Source of the DNA: Nitrospira sp.
GTDB taxonomy: Bacteria > Nitrospirota > Nitrospiria > Nitrospirales > Nitrospiraceae
Direction of reading: 5' to 3'
Assembly (NCBI GenBank): GCA_029194665.1
Contig: JARFXO010000001.1
Location: 496,001 to 560,000 of the forward strand
DNA: 64,000 nucleotides
The position numbers and the translations under genes were made by a program. Under the pieces are notes generated by a model, which searched no databases, had not been told where the DNA came from, and worked only from the letters and a program-made list of their open reading frames with translations. Numbering within the stretch: position 1 is the first letter of the stretch; each line of letters begins with the position of its first letter. This document shows, in pieces, positions 8,274 to 16,572 of the stretch.

Positions 8274-10586
8274 ATGGCTGTGGTCGCAACGTGTTTGGGG
8301 TATCCGCGTATCGGCGCCACGCGTAAGCTGAAGAAAGCGCTCGAATCGTTTTGGTCGGGCAAGAGCACGGCGGTCGATCTTCAGTACACCGCCGCCGAAC
8401 TGCGGAGTAGAAATTGGTGTGCCATGAAACAGGCCGGCATCGACCATATCCCGGTGGGGGATTTTTCGCTCTATGATCACATGCTGGACATGGCCGTGGC
8501 CGTCGGCGCCGTGCCGGAACGATATCAAGGCATACAAGATCCTCTTATCAGATATTTCGCCATGGCTCGTGGTCTACAGGACCTCGAGGCAGGTATCGAT
8601 GTGCCTGCATTGGAGATGACGAAGTGGTTCGATACGAACTACCACTATATCGTTCCTGAGATTGATCCCAACAAGCCGTTCGTGCTCAATGCATCGAAAC
8701 TTTTATCCGAAATCGATGAAGCAAGACGGATCCTCGGTATCGATCCTCGACCAGTCATCACCGGCCCCGTCACGTTTCTGCTCCTCTCGAAAATGGCAGG
8801 CGACGCGAAGGGCACTGCCACGCTCGATCTGCTCGACAAGCTCCTTCCCGTCTATGAGCAGCTTGTAATCGAACTGGCGAAGCGGCGCGTGGGGTGGATT
8901 CAACTCGACGAGCCCTGTCTCACGCTCGATCTCGATGACCGCGCGAAAGCGGCGTATCGGCTTGCCCTGGCACGTCTGACGAACCTGGAGAATCGGCCTC
9001 GCCTCATGCTGACGACCTACTTCGGTCGACTTGCGGACAACCTCCCGATTGCCGTGGGATCCCGTTGTGATGCCTTGCATGTCGATCTGGTGCGCGCCTC
9101 CGAACAACTCGACGCGGTGCTCAAGGCGGTTCGATCGCCAATGCGATTGTCTCTCGGGGTTGTCGACGGTCGGAACGTCTGGCGCACGGACCTCGATGCG
9201 GCCCATGCGATCGTGCGGCGGGCCGTGCTGGCCTTAGGACGAGAGTATGTCCTCGTTGCGCCCTCATGCTCGCTCCTCCACGTGCCGGTCGACCTGGCCG
9301 GCGAACAGAAGATCGACACAGAGCTCAAGAGTTGGTTGGCCTTCGCGGCACAAAAGCTCCATGAGCTTCGTGTGTTGGCCGACACGGCGGAGATGGATAC
9401 GCCGGCTGACGGGCGCTTCATGGATGCGCGGGCCGCACGATCAACCAGACAGGCGTCCTCGAGAGTTCGCAACTCTGCCGTGCGAGATTGCGTACAAGCG
9501 GTGACCGACACGATGTTCCGCCGGACCTCACCATTCCAGGAACGCATCAAGAAGCAGCGTACTCGGTTCAACCTGCCGGCTTTTCCGACGACGACCATCG
9601 GTTCCTTCCCTCAGACCGGCGATGTTCGTGGTGCACGCGCCGCCTGGCGAGCGGGGCATATGACGGCGCAGGGCTATAAGGAATTTCTGCAAGCCGAGAC
9701 ACGCCGCTGTATCCAGAAGCAAGAAGCGCTTGGGCTCGATGTCTTGGTACACGGTGAATTCGAGCGCACTGACATGGTGGAGTATTTCGGCGAACAGCTC
9801 GACGGCTTCGCCTTCACCGAGAAGGGCTGGGTCCAGAGCTATGGATCGCGTTGTGTGAAGCCGCCTATCATTTTCGGCGATGTTTCGCGGCGGCACCCGA
9901 TGACCGTGGAGTGGTCGACCTACGCCCAACAGCTCACACGGCGTCCGATGAAGGGCATGCTCACGGGGCCGGTCACCATCCTCCAGTGGTCGTTCGTCCG
10001 TGACGATCAGCCGCGCAAGGATACCTGTCTCCAGATCGCCCTTGCGCTTCGCGGAGAGGTTGCCGACTTGGAACGGGCGGGCATCGGAATGATCCAGGTG
10101 GACGAACCGGCGATTCGCGAAGGGCTTCCGCTCCGGCGTCGGGATTGGAAGGCCTATCTGCGCTGGGCGGTCGACGCCTTCAAACTCGCCACGAGCGGAG
10201 TCCTGGACGAGACGCAGATCCATACCCACATGTGTTATTCGGAGTTCGGGGACATCCTGGAGGCCATCGCCGAAATGGATGCCGACGTCATGTCCATCGA
10301 AACGTCTCGTTCGAAGATGGAGCTGCTGGCCGATTTTGCTCGCTTCCGTTATCCGAACGAAATCGGCCCCGGCGTGTACGACATTCACTCACCGCGTGTG
10401 CCGATGGGCGAAGAAATGGCGGAGCTCCTTCTTCGTGCCGGAATGGTCTTGCCGGCCGCGCGTCTCTGGGTGAACCCCGATTGCGGACTCAAAACGCGCG
10501 GCTGGCCGGAAGTCGAGGCGGCGCTCGCCAACATGGTTGACGCGGCTCGGCTGGCTCGCAAACGGTTCGTCGGCGCAACGTCATGA
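8274..10586 (+). CDS. metE: Cobalamin-independent methionine synthase
   Basis: 770 residues, full length for MetE. Transfers the methyl group of 5-methyltetrahydropteroyl-triglutamate to homocysteine. The two barrels are present: the N-terminal half begins LGYPRIGATRKLKKALESFW, and the catalytic half begins FPTTTIGSFPQT. Zinc ligands appear in HTHMCYSEF and NPDCGLKTRGW. AAGGAG lies 6 bases before the ATG. The gap to nrdB is only 68 bases, without a terminator, so it is very likely on the riboswitch transcript. This makes sense because MetE replaces the B12-dependent MetH. Confidence 0.95.
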   Translation: MAVVATCLGYPRIGATRKLKKALESFWSGKSTAVDLQYTAAELRSRNWCAMKQAGIDHIPVGDFSLYDHMLDMAVAVGAVPERYQGIQDPLIRYFAMARGLQDLEAGIDVPALEMTKWFDTNYHYIVPEIDPNKPFVLNASKLLSEIDEARRILGIDPRPVITGPVTFLLLSKMAGDAKGTATLDLLDKLLPVYEQLVIELAKRRVGWIQLDEPCLTLDLDDRAKAAYRLALARLTNLENRPRLMLTTYFGRLADNLPIAVGSRCDALHVDLVRASEQLDAVLKAVRSPMRLSLGVVDGRNVWRTDLDAAHAIVRRAVLALGREYVLVAPSCSLLHVPVDLAGEQKIDTELKSWLAFAAQKLHELRVLADTAEMDTPADGRFMDARAARSTRQASSRVRNSAVRDCVQAVTDTMFRRTSPFQERIKKQRTRFNLPAFPTTTIGSFPQTGDVRGARAAWRAGHMTAQGYKEFLQAETRRCIQKQEALGLDVLVHGEFERTDMVEYFGEQLDGFAFTEKGWVQSYGSRCVKPPIIFGDVSRRHPMTVEWSTYAQQLTRRPMKGMLTGPVTILQWSFVRDDQPRKDTCLQIALALRGEVADLERAGIGMIQVDEPAIREGLPLRRRDWKAYLRWAVDAFKLATSGVLDETQIHTHMCYSEFGDILEAIAEMDADVMSIETSRSKMELLADFARFRYPNEIGPGVYDIHSPRVPMGEEMAELLLRAGMVLPAARLWVNPDCGLKTRGWPEVEAALANMVDAARLARKRFVGATS

Positions 10587-10824
10587 TCGGATCGGCGTTT
10601 GATCCGTCCCGTTGCCCGCTCTGTATGCAACCGAACGGTGCGGCATGGCCGACGGTACCGGAGACTGCTGGTGCTTTGAGTCACCCACGCCGTCGGACTG
10701 TCTCGACCGGATACCGCCTGAGACGACGGATCTGGCGTGCCTGTGCCGAGAGTGCCTGTCGGACTTGCGCCAACCAGTGAGGCCCCTGAAGAAGATTCGC
10801 GAATGTATTCGAGCAGGGAGGTAG
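10583..10824 (+). pseudogene. Cysteine-rich CWC-family small protein, frameshifted
   Basis: The ATG at 10583 overlaps the metE stop (ATGA) and starts a frame reading SRCPLCMQPN. The continuation CGMADGTGDCWCFESP and LACLCRECLSDLR lies one frame over and runs to a stop at 10824. Joined, they give the pattern of the small cysteine-rich CWC family: CxxC, then CGM, then CWC, then CLCxxC. A single missing base around 10637-10639, between AAC GG and TGC, explains the break. It may be a true recent mutation or a sequencing error. The family's function is not established; zinc binding is inferred from the cysteines. Confidence 0.7.
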
Positions 10825-11157
10825 CAGCGCTGCCATTGGTGCACCGCAAACGAGCCGCTTATGGGTTCTACCGGTTCCTGTTGATGGTCTATGACACCTA
10901 CATCAATCACTGTTCTGGACTGAGCGGATGCGAGGCCAAGCTCGACTTGAACGGCCTGCACATTCGCCCTCGGGGATTCGGAGCAGATCCCCTACGAGAC
11001 CGATCGGTTCGACCGGTATGTCTCGGCCGGCAGCCTCAAATATTGGCCAGACCTTGCGCAGGGTATTCGGAATGGGCTATTTGATAGCTGTTCCCGAAAC
11101 CCTGTTGCCATGAGAAACGAGAACGATGTCGAGTTCCGGTCGGTGAACGTCATCTAG
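10803..11157 (+). pseudogene. Remnant of a VTE3-type MPBQ/MSBQ methyltransferase
   Basis: Three pieces in different frames together resemble the plant/archaeal VTE3 methyltransferase. First, LVHRKRAAYGFYRFLLMVYD (from ~10833) then TYIN. Second, one frame over, FWTERMR (10912-10932), which is the family's HWTEDMR block. Third, another frame, PYETDRFDRYVSAGSLKYWP (from ~10989) then DLAQGIRNG, matching the family's TFDRYVSAGSIEYWPD. The SAM-binding core between the second and third pieces is missing, and the C-terminal half is absent up to the stop at 11157. It is clearly dead. It sits 3 bases before a flavin monooxygenase. An intact enzyme of the unrelated Sll0418 type, for the same reaction, lies at 2926-3924. 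Confidence 0.75.
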
Positions 11158-11160
11158 CCA

Positions 11161-12429
11161 ATGAACAAGGGAATGATCGAAACCGACGTAGCGATTGTCG
11201 GCGCGGGCGGCGGCGGTGCCGTCTTAGCCCTGGCATTGGCCAAACAAAACATTCGTACACTGGTAGTAGATCAGGCAGGCAGTCCGTCTAAAAGTTTGCG
11301 GGGTGAGATTATCCAACCGAACGGGCAAGCAGTCCTTGACCGCTTGGGCGTCTTATCCTCATTGCCGGCCGATGCCACGCTGTCCGTGCGGCATTTTCAT
11401 TTTTGCCGGGCCGGGGGCAGGCGTCTTTGCACCTTCGATTATGGCGACTTGCCGGCACCGTACAACCGTGCCATCGTGACCCTCGCCAACGTGGCCCACC
11501 ATGCAATCATCGCGGCGATACAGCAACAGAAGAGCGTGACACTTCACTACGGAACCTCCTTCACAGGACTCATCCTCGAGGACGATCGGGTTGTTGGATT
11601 ATCGACAAAAGGACAAGATGGCCCACTCACGATCCGTGCAAAGATTGTCGTCGGTGCTGACGGAGCATTTTCGAAAGTGCGTGAAGCCCTCAAGATTCCC
11701 GTCGATCTGCATCTCTATCGTGATGGATATCTGATTGCGGCACTGGAGTCGGACGAGCAAATAGCGGAATCGTTCTTCTACGTTGGACACAAGACCATCT
11801 TGGGACTGTTTCCGGTGACGGGAAAGAAGGTTTACATTCTCTACATGATTCCCAGAGATTCGCTGGAAGCCGTGAAGCGGCAGGGAATCCCTGCGCTCCA
11901 GCAGACATGGAGCTGGATCGCACCGCCGTTTACCCGGCTCTTTCGGAATCTGCATGATTGGAGTCAGGTCGCATATCTGCCGACGGGTCGGGTGCGCACG
12001 CCGAGATGGGTGGCAAATGGAGCTGTCCTGATCGGTGACGCTGCCCATGCGATGAATCCCCACGCATCGCAGGGGCGCATGCAGGCGATGGTCGATGCCA
12101 TCGCGCTATCCGATCTCATACCAAGTTGTCTCGCCGACAAGGACTATTCGGCTGCCAGATTGAGTGCATTTGAACGTGCCAGGCGACCGCAAGTGAACAT
12201 GCTCCAACACTTGGCCGATCAACAAGTGTTCTATTGGGATACGGGGAATCCGGTGGTGGCCTTCATCCGTGATCGTGTGTTTCAGACACTAGATCGAAAC
12301 GCACGGCTACGTCATCAGGTCCTATCGACGACGGCGGGGTTACGAACCGTGTCGCCATTTAGCGGGATCGATCGGATAATTGCGGCGGGGTTATTTCCCG
12401 ATATCCGGTCGCATGAACGATCTCAATAG
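11161..12429 (+). CDS. FAD-dependent monooxygenase (PHBH/UbiH-type fold)
   Basis: 422 residues. Group A flavoprotein hydroxylase: the dinucleotide-binding motif VAIVGAGGGGAVLALAL is at residues ~9-25, VVGADGAFSKVR matches the DG fingerprint, and VLIGDAAHAMNPHASQG is the GD motif that binds the FAD ribityl chain. Members hydroxylate aromatic rings or oxidise polyprenoids and quinone precursors. It follows the dead VTE3-type methyltransferase by 3 bases and has no ribosome site of its own, so the two were probably once coupled. Quinone-ring hydroxylation is an inference from this neighbour only. The C-terminal ~60 residues match no domain I know. Confidence 0.75.
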   Translation: MNKGMIETDVAIVGAGGGGAVLALALAKQNIRTLVVDQAGSPSKSLRGEIIQPNGQAVLDRLGVLSSLPADATLSVRHFHFCRAGGRRLCTFDYGDLPAPYNRAIVTLANVAHHAIIAAIQQQKSVTLHYGTSFTGLILEDDRVVGLSTKGQDGPLTIRAKIVVGADGAFSKVREALKIPVDLHLYRDGYLIAALESDEQIAESFFYVGHKTILGLFPVTGKKVYILYMIPRDSLEAVKRQGIPALQQTWSWIAPPFTRLFRNLHDWSQVAYLPTGRVRTPRWVANGAVLIGDAAHAMNPHASQGRMQAMVDAIALSDLIPSCLADKDYSAARLSAFERARRPQVNMLQHLADQQVFYWDTGNPVVAFIRDRVFQTLDRNARLRHQVLSTTAGLRTVSPFSGIDRIIAAGLFPDIRSHERSQ

Positions 12430-12928
12430 TCGATCTCGTCGTGAGAGCTTAGTCTGGAATAACGTCCCATGACACCGGAAGAAGCGCGTGCCCACTACAA
12501 TTTTCTCTCCGAGCCTGGGAACGGAAGCAAGGGAGCCGTGATCCTCGTCGATGGACCGGATCTCTGTCCCAAACTTCGGAATCCCCCACCTATGCCGACC
12601 AAAACCTCAGCCGTGGTATTGAGGGCAATTCGGGGCGGGATGCGCTCCTTTCACTCGAAGAAATCCTTCGTTCGCGCCGACCGGTTCCATCCCCTTCTCA
12701 GACGCCTGAGCCAAGAGCTTCGGCCGGTTAATTTCTCTTCGGTATACATCCAAATCACGTATGAACCCATACTCTTGCTTCTGCAACACCTTGCATTCGG
12801 GTTTAAGCCGATGCTAACATTTATTCGTGTTAGAGAAGTTGGATAGTACGTCAACCATCTGGTTTTTCAGATAATTACAGTCCTTCTCAGATACTTTTCG
12901 TTCACTCGCGCCTTAAGGAGGCGCCTCA
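12430..12928. other. Intergenic region upstream of the Usp/PCP_red cassette
   Basis: No gene is supported. One plus-strand frame (12469-12846) is open but lacks a ribosome site and any recognisable motif. A small inverted repeat, CTAACA (12814-12819) and TGTTAG (12828-12833), lies about 100 bases before the next gene and may be a hairpin or operator. The last bases hold TAAGGAGG, a near-perfect Shine-Dalgarno for the gene at 12929. Confidence 0.4.
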
Positions 12929-14995
12929 ATGTATAAGACTATCTATATTCCGGTCGATAACTCTGACCATTCCAATACTGCGGTGGATGTTGGTGTCGAG
13001 CTGGCCAAAACTTTCGGCTCGAAAATTGTGGGGAGCCATGTCTATGCCGCAAAAATGCATGACAAACGCTTCAAACAGATGGAAGCCGGATTGCCGGAGG
13101 AATACCACGATGAAAAGGAGCTCGACCGGCAACGACAGATCCATGATTCGCTGATCACCCGTGGTCTCCAAATCATCACCGACTCCTATCTCGACTACGT
13201 CGACAAGAAATGTAACGAAGCCAATCTTCCAATCGAGCGGCGATCGCTCGAAGGGAGAAACTGGAAGGTTCTGGCCGAGGATATTAACACCAACGGCTAT
13301 GAGCTCGTCATCATGGGAGCATTGGGGGTCGGAGCGGTTAAAGACAGCGTGATCGGCAGCAACACCGAGCGCGTGGTCCGCCGAGTCCGAAACTCCGATA
13401 TGCTGATTATTAAGAACATCCAGCCGTTGAAGAGCGGCAAGATTGTCGTCGCCGTTGACGGCAGCCCCTACTCATTCGGCGGACTGATGACCGGCCTGGC
13501 CCTCGGCAAGGCGTTTGACATGCCGGTGGAGGCGATTTCGGCGTTCGATCCCTATTTCCACTACGCGGCATTCCACAGCATTTCCGGGGTCCTCAACGAA
13601 GAAGCTGGCAAGGTGTTTCGTTTCAAGGAACAGGAAAAGCTGCACGAGGAAATCATCGACAGCGGCTTGGCGAAGATCTATCAGTCCCATCTGGACATTT
13701 CCCGGGAAATCGCACAAGCCGAGCAAACGGATGTGAAAACAACGTTGCTGGACGGCAAGGCCTTCGAAAAAATCATTCAATATGTCCGCAAAGACGTCCC
13801 GGCATTATTGATCGTCGGACGCATCGGCGTTCACAGCGACGACGACATGGATGTCGGCAGCAATACGGAAAATCTGCTCCGGAGCGCCCCCTGTAATGTG
13901 CTGGTTTCGAATCGCAAATATGTTCCTCCGATCGATACCCAGGCTGAGTACACGATCGCTTGGACGGAAGAGGCTTTGCGACGGATGGAAAAGATTCCGG
14001 TCTTTGCACGAGGCGTGGCGAAGACCGCCATTCATCGGTACGCCATTGAAAAAGGCCATACGATCATCAGTAACACCGTTGTGGATGCAGCGGTAGGTCA
14101 CATCCTCCCCAAAGGCGCCATGGACGCCATGCGTGCACTGGGTGGAAGTCTGGATGCTGCCGGTATAGACCGCGACAAGATGCAGGCCGACCAGGCCGTA
14201 ACGAAAGATCTTATGGGCGAGACCTTGAGTGGAATCATGACGCAGATCGTCGAGGAGAAGCCGAAATCGGTCGATGCTTCGACACAGGCCTATCTGGACC
14301 GCATGAGTCAAAGTTATTTCGTCTGTGACGGGTGTGGCTATATCGGGAAGGGGGATACTCCTGTCAAATGTCCGGTCTGCAGTTCAGATGGGACGAGATT
14401 CAAACAGGTCGACAAGAAAGTCTTTGAGGTGGCGGCAAAAGCTGAAGGTGAACTGGAAACGGACGTTGCGTACGACGATGTGCCGATACAGTGGACCAAG
14501 GATGCGAAAGAGGCGATCCGTGCCGTGCCGGCCGGATTCCAGCGGAGGCGGGCAAAGGCTAGAATTGAAAAGAGCGCGCGTAAGCTGGGAATGACGACCA
14601 TCACGCTTGAATATGCGGCGCCGATGATCAAGGAAGCCGCGTCTGAAGACTATACTCCCATTTTTTCCAACAAGGGCACCGGCACATCGCCGGCAGCGGA
14701 AACCGGGCTTGCCGCTACGAATGGGAATGGCTCGAATGGTCATGTCGAACCGGCCTCACCGTACACCTGGACTAGCGACGCGCAGGCCAGATTGGATCGG
14801 GCTCCCGAAGGCTTCATGCGCGATTGCACAAGAGCGCTCATTCTCAAGCATGCCGAGAAAATGGGAGCGACCGTGATCACGCTCGAAGTCGCGAATGAAG
14901 GCATCGAACAGGCGAAGGGGTACATGGCGGAAGCTATGAAGACCGGGAATCTCAAAGACATGATCGCCGACCTCACCGGCAAGTCTTCGACGTAA
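12929..14995 (+). CDS. Tandem universal-stress protein fused to three PCP_red domains and a zinc ribbon
   Basis: 688 residues with an unusual order. Two Usp domains (about 1-165 and 168-330; for example IYIPVDNSDHSNTAVD and VVAVDGSPYS). Then a first PCP_red domain (~342-392, IAWTEEALRRMEKIPVFARG). A rubredoxin-like zinc ribbon follows (~465-485, CDGCGY with CPVCSS). A second PCP_red (~520-570, IQWTKDAKEAIRAVPAGFQR), a linker rich in Gly, Ser and Asn, and a third PCP_red (~611-660, YTWTSDAQARLDRAPEGFMR) complete it. PCP_red is named after a subunit of light-independent protochlorophyllide reductase. No catalytic metal site is seen besides the ribbon. TAAGGAGG precedes the ATG. The next gene also ends in PCP_red. 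The function is unknown; a redox-sensing or scaffold role is inferred. Confidence 0.85.
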   Translation: MYKTIYIPVDNSDHSNTAVDVGVELAKTFGSKIVGSHVYAAKMHDKRFKQMEAGLPEEYHDEKELDRQRQIHDSLITRGLQIITDSYLDYVDKKCNEANLPIERRSLEGRNWKVLAEDINTNGYELVIMGALGVGAVKDSVIGSNTERVVRRVRNSDMLIIKNIQPLKSGKIVVAVDGSPYSFGGLMTGLALGKAFDMPVEAISAFDPYFHYAAFHSISGVLNEEAGKVFRFKEQEKLHEEIIDSGLAKIYQSHLDISREIAQAEQTDVKTTLLDGKAFEKIIQYVRKDVPALLIVGRIGVHSDDDMDVGSNTENLLRSAPCNVLVSNRKYVPPIDTQAEYTIAWTEEALRRMEKIPVFARGVAKTAIHRYAIEKGHTIISNTVVDAAVGHILPKGAMDAMRALGGSLDAAGIDRDKMQADQAVTKDLMGETLSGIMTQIVEEKPKSVDASTQAYLDRMSQSYFVCDGCGYIGKGDTPVKCPVCSSDGTRFKQVDKKVFEVAAKAEGELETDVAYDDVPIQWTKDAKEAIRAVPAGFQRRRAKARIEKSARKLGMTTITLEYAAPMIKEAASEDYTPIFSNKGTGTSPAAETGLAATNGNGSNGHVEPASPYTWTSDAQARLDRAPEGFMRDCTRALILKHAEKMGATVITLEVANEGIEQAKGYMAEAMKTGNLKDMIADLTGKSST

Positions 14996-14996
14996 G

Positions 14997-15084
14997 TTTT
15001 GAGTTGTGAATCTTGAGTTGTGAGTTGCAGCCGCTCTCCTAGAACCGGAATTAAGCGTTAAAACCTCACCATTCAAAACTCTCA
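14997..15084. repeat. Heptad-phased degenerate repeat in inverted halves (upstream of the radical SAM gene)
   Basis: Directly after the Usp/PCP_red stop codon come TTTTGAG, TTGTGAA, TCTTGAG, TTGTGAG and TTGCAGC (14997-15031), strict seven-base units. About 25 bases later the opposite orientation appears: GTTAAAA, CCTCACC, ATTCAAA and ACTCTCA (15057-15084), ending on the ATG of the next gene. The halves can fold on each other as an imperfect hairpin. The function is unknown: transcript processing, attenuation or a mobile repeat family are possible. Confidence 0.55.
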
Positions 15085-16469
15085 TGGGTAAATCTCTTCC
15101 TATCTTCAACGGCCCTTCCGGGATCCTGGGCTCCTTGCAGCAGCAAATGACCCAGTTCTTCCCCTCCACTCCCAAAGTGGACCGGCCCTTCGACGGTCGG
15201 ACGGTTGACGACTTCAAGCCCTACCTCGTTGCGCTGAACCTGACCAAACGCTGCAACCTCAAATGCGATCACTGTTATCTTGATGCGACCACCAAAGCAG
15301 CCGGTGGGGACGATGAGCTGAGTACCGAAGAATGCAACCGAGTGATTAAGCAGATCGCCGAAGTGAATAAGGGCTGCCTCCTCGTCATCACAGGGGGCGA
15401 ACCGCTCGTGCGACCTGACATTCTCGACATTGCTCGCTACGCGGTCGAACTCGGCTTTATGGTCGTCTTCGGAACAAACGGGATGCTGATCGATGATCGA
15501 CTGGCCAAGACTCTTGTGGAGATCGGTGTGATGGGCGTGGGTATCAGTATTGATTCATTGGAGGCCGCCAAGCACGACGCTTTTCGCGGAGTACCGGGGG
15601 CCTGGGAAGCGGCGGTCGCCGGCATTGAAGCCAGCAAGCGCAATGGCCTGCAATTTCAGGTGCATTTCAGTGCCCAGCCGATGAACTACAAAGAACTGCC
15701 TGAGGTCGTCGCCTGGGCACACCAACTGGGAGCCCGTGTATTGAATGTCTTCTTTATGGTTTGCACTGGACGGGGAGAAGAATTGACGGACATCACCCCC
15801 GCTCAATATGAAGAGGTGCTTGGGTACCTCGTTGAATGCCAGGATAATTACAAAGGCATGCTGGTCAGAGCCCGCTGCGCTCCGCACTTCAAACGGTTGG
15901 CTTATGAAAGGGATCCCAACTCACCGATCACGAAGGCGACCGGATACATGGGGGGCGGATGTTTGGCCGGCACGAACTATGCCCGGGTGACACCTAACGG
16001 CGAACTGACTCCTTGTCCCTATATGCCGCTGTCCGCAGGAAATTTGCGTTCCCACAGTTTCGTCGATCTCTGGGAACGCTCGGACGTCTTCAATTCATTC
16101 CGGTATCCTCAGCTCAAAGGGAAATGCGGCGACTGCGAGTACAGCGACATCTGCGGCGGCTGCCGCGCCCGTCCCTATGTAGACCACGGTGACTGGCTGG
16201 ACGAAGATCAATGGTGCCTCTACGAGCCTAAAGGCGGCGAGAAGATCAAAGTGGCGTTCAATGTCTCTGAAGAAACCGACGTCACATGGGACGAAGCGTC
16301 CGCACTGAGATTGAGCCGAATTCCCTACTTCCTCCGCGCCATGGTTAAAAAAGGTGTGGAAAAGCACGCCCGTGAGAACAATGTTCCCCTCATTACCGTC
16401 GAATTGATGGAGGAGCTGCGCAAGAAGCGATTCGGCAACGACGCGCCTGTCTTTAAATTTGAACGTTAA
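15084..16469 (+). CDS. Radical SAM/SPASM protein, AhbD/NirJ-like, with C-terminal PCP_red domain
   Basis: 461 residues. The radical SAM cluster motif is CNLKCDHC (Cys57, 61, 64) within LTKRCNLKCDHCYLDA, followed by the SAM-binding GGEPL. The SPASM region (~293-380) reads GGGCLAGTNYARVTPNGELT, PCPYMPLSAGNL, GKCGDCEYSDICGGCRARPY and WCLYEP, with enough cysteines for auxiliary Fe-S clusters. This is closest to haem-synthesis enzymes AhbC/AhbD and NirJ. Residues ~400-446 (VTWDEASALRLSRIPYFLRA) form a PCP_red domain like those of the preceding gene. The ATG has no clear ribosome site and abuts the repeat. Tetrapyrrole side-chain chemistry or peptide modification is possible; the substrate is not known. 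Confidence 0.85.
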   Translation: MGKSLPIFNGPSGILGSLQQQMTQFFPSTPKVDRPFDGRTVDDFKPYLVALNLTKRCNLKCDHCYLDATTKAAGGDDELSTEECNRVIKQIAEVNKGCLLVITGGEPLVRPDILDIARYAVELGFMVVFGTNGMLIDDRLAKTLVEIGVMGVGISIDSLEAAKHDAFRGVPGAWEAAVAGIEASKRNGLQFQVHFSAQPMNYKELPEVVAWAHQLGARVLNVFFMVCTGRGEELTDITPAQYEEVLGYLVECQDNYKGMLVRARCAPHFKRLAYERDPNSPITKATGYMGGGCLAGTNYARVTPNGELTPCPYMPLSAGNLRSHSFVDLWERSDVFNSFRYPQLKGKCGDCEYSDICGGCRARPYVDHGDWLDEDQWCLYEPKGGEKIKVAFNVSEETDVTWDEASALRLSRIPYFLRAMVKKGVEKHARENNVPLITVELMEELRKKRFGNDAPVFKFER

Positions 16470-16561
16470 CCGTTGATCGTTATTCGTTAATCGCATGAAC
16501 TCAGCCGTTCGTCAGTCTCCTTAGCTTTTCACGGTTTACGTCTAACGATTCACGCTTAACG
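16464..16561. repeat. Heptad-phased degenerate repeat in inverted halves (downstream of the radical SAM gene)
   Basis: From the radical SAM stop codon run CGTTAAC, CGTTGAT, CGTTATT and CGTTAAT (16464-16491), exact seven-base steps. After about 35 bases the inverse orientation follows: TTTCACG, GTTTACG, TCTAACG, ATTCACG and CTTAACG (16527-16561). Each right-hand unit is roughly the reverse complement of a left-hand unit (NTTNACG against CGTTANN). The array fills almost the whole spacer before the CopD-like gene. Confidence 0.6.
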
Positions 16562-16572
16562 AGGCCTCGGAC

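Noticed and set aside
9528..10388. Long antisense frame across metE (also 55396-56319, 50178-51029, 43893-44762 and similar)
   Set aside because: Shadows of well-identified genes in GC-rich codons; no motifs of their own.
10737..11084. Plus-strand frame that could be taken for a small gene
   Set aside because: It runs across the end of the CWC gene and the broken methyltransferase; better explained as pseudogene fragments.
12469..12846. Open plus-strand frame of 125 codons
   Set aside because: No ribosome site, no motif and no coding-like composition; likely chance.
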